Position numbers and translations under genes: made by a program. Below, in pieces: positions 24,449 to 24,716 of a stretch of DNA of 24,716 nt (position 1 is its first letter; every line of letters starts with the position of its first letter). The notes under the pieces were generated by a model that made no database searches, was not told the origin of the DNA, and saw nothing but the letters and a program-made list of their open reading frames with translations. Source of the stretch: JAAYHV01 sp035268985 (GTDB lineage: Bacteria; Bacillota; Clostridia; Peptostreptococcales; Anaerovoracaceae); the NCBI GenBank assembly GCA_035268985.1, contig DATFJV010000133.1:1-24716 (forward strand). Direction: 5' to 3'.

Positions 24449-24716
24449 ATGGATATTAAAGAAGTGAACAATTATAGAAAATTAGGCAAGCTTTTTAAAG
24501 ATTCGGGAATAGAAGTCAAAACTTTTGATGATTTGCCTGAAGGAGTTATTGCTGCTTATGAAGGATATATTGATGATGAATTCGTTGGTGGGGTTTCAAT
24601 ACAAAAGAAAAATGGAGAATATTTAATTTACGATATAGCAGTAATGAAAGAGCTTAGAGGAAAGCATATAGGAAGGGCACTTTTGCTTCATGCATTAAAT
24701 AAAATTAATGAGTTCG
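24449..24716 (+). CDS. GNAT-family N-acetyltransferase, N-terminal part (runs off window end)
   Basis: An ATG at 24449 with AAAGGAG about 5 nt upstream opens a frame that continues to the window edge (89 full codons). It reads MDIKEVNNYRKLGKLFKDSG at the start. Later YLIYDIAVMKELRGKHIGRALL carries the GNAT motif A: a beta strand ending at a hydrophobic-Val segment, then R-G-K-H-I-G-R-A, which binds the pyrophosphate of acetyl-CoA. The acceptor substrate cannot be told from this part. It follows kinase 3 by 26 nt on the same strand and is probably the next gene of the same transcript. Confidence 0.82.
   Translation, partial: MDIKEVNNYRKLGKLFKDSGIEVKTFDDLPEGVIAAYEGYIDDEFVGGVSIQKKNGEYLIYDIAVMKELRGKHIGRALLLHALNKINEF

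Noticed and set aside
1..24716. CRISPR arrays, insertion sequences, tRNA or rRNA genes
   Set aside because: I saw no regularly spaced repeats, transposase reading frames, terminal inverted repeats, or tRNA or rRNA-like segments.

Overview
The window is A+T-rich DNA with strong AGGAGG-type ribosome binding sites, tight gene spacing and a sortase-anchored surface protein. It most likely comes from a low-GC, anaerobic Gram-positive bacterium of the Clostridia type (inference; no rRNA or tRNA is present to place it more closely). Nitrogenase-like iron-sulfur proteins also fit an anaerobe.

Layout. (1) 3-668: the end of a cell-wall-anchored pilin-like protein, closed by a bidirectional terminator. 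(2) 737-6662, minus strand: gltB-gltD, the two subunits of NADPH-type glutamate synthase, with overlapping stop and start codons and a clear promoter at 6708-6736 that carries a palindrome. (3) 6878-11192, plus strand: a cytosolic 5'-nucleotidase followed 10 nt later by a large soluble multi-PAS hybrid histidine kinase. (4) 11205-13211, minus strand: a group II PLP-dependent decarboxylase-like enzyme preceded by an isolated type IV pilin-like protein. (5) 13370 to the window end, plus strand: a tightly packed run starting from a good promoter with an overlapping palindrome. Its genes are an FRG-domain protein, a second soluble hybrid kinase, a YgjP-type zinc metallopeptidase, a NifH-NifD-like fusion protein, a NifK-like protein, a membrane hybrid kinase with two periplasmic solute-binding-type sensor domains, and the start of a GNAT acetyltransferase.

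The most notable content is region 5. A 720-residue polypeptide joins a complete NifH-type reductase to a NifD-type catalytic subunit and overlaps the gene for its NifK-type partner. The fusion keeps the NifH ATP and 4Fe-4S residues and three NifD cluster cysteines, but appears to lack the Cys and His that hold FeMo-cofactor. The partner lacks its third cluster cysteine. This is a nitrogenase-like reductase of unknown substrate, not an N2-fixing enzyme as far as the sequence shows. It lies in a run of genes with two hybrid kinases, which suggests that its production or use is tied to signal transduction (inference).

Three hybrid kinases sit within 17 kb. They share closely similar HisKA-HATPase-REC cores, and the two soluble ones are colinear paralogues with different N-termini. 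None has a DNA-binding output, HPt protein or separate regulator in view.
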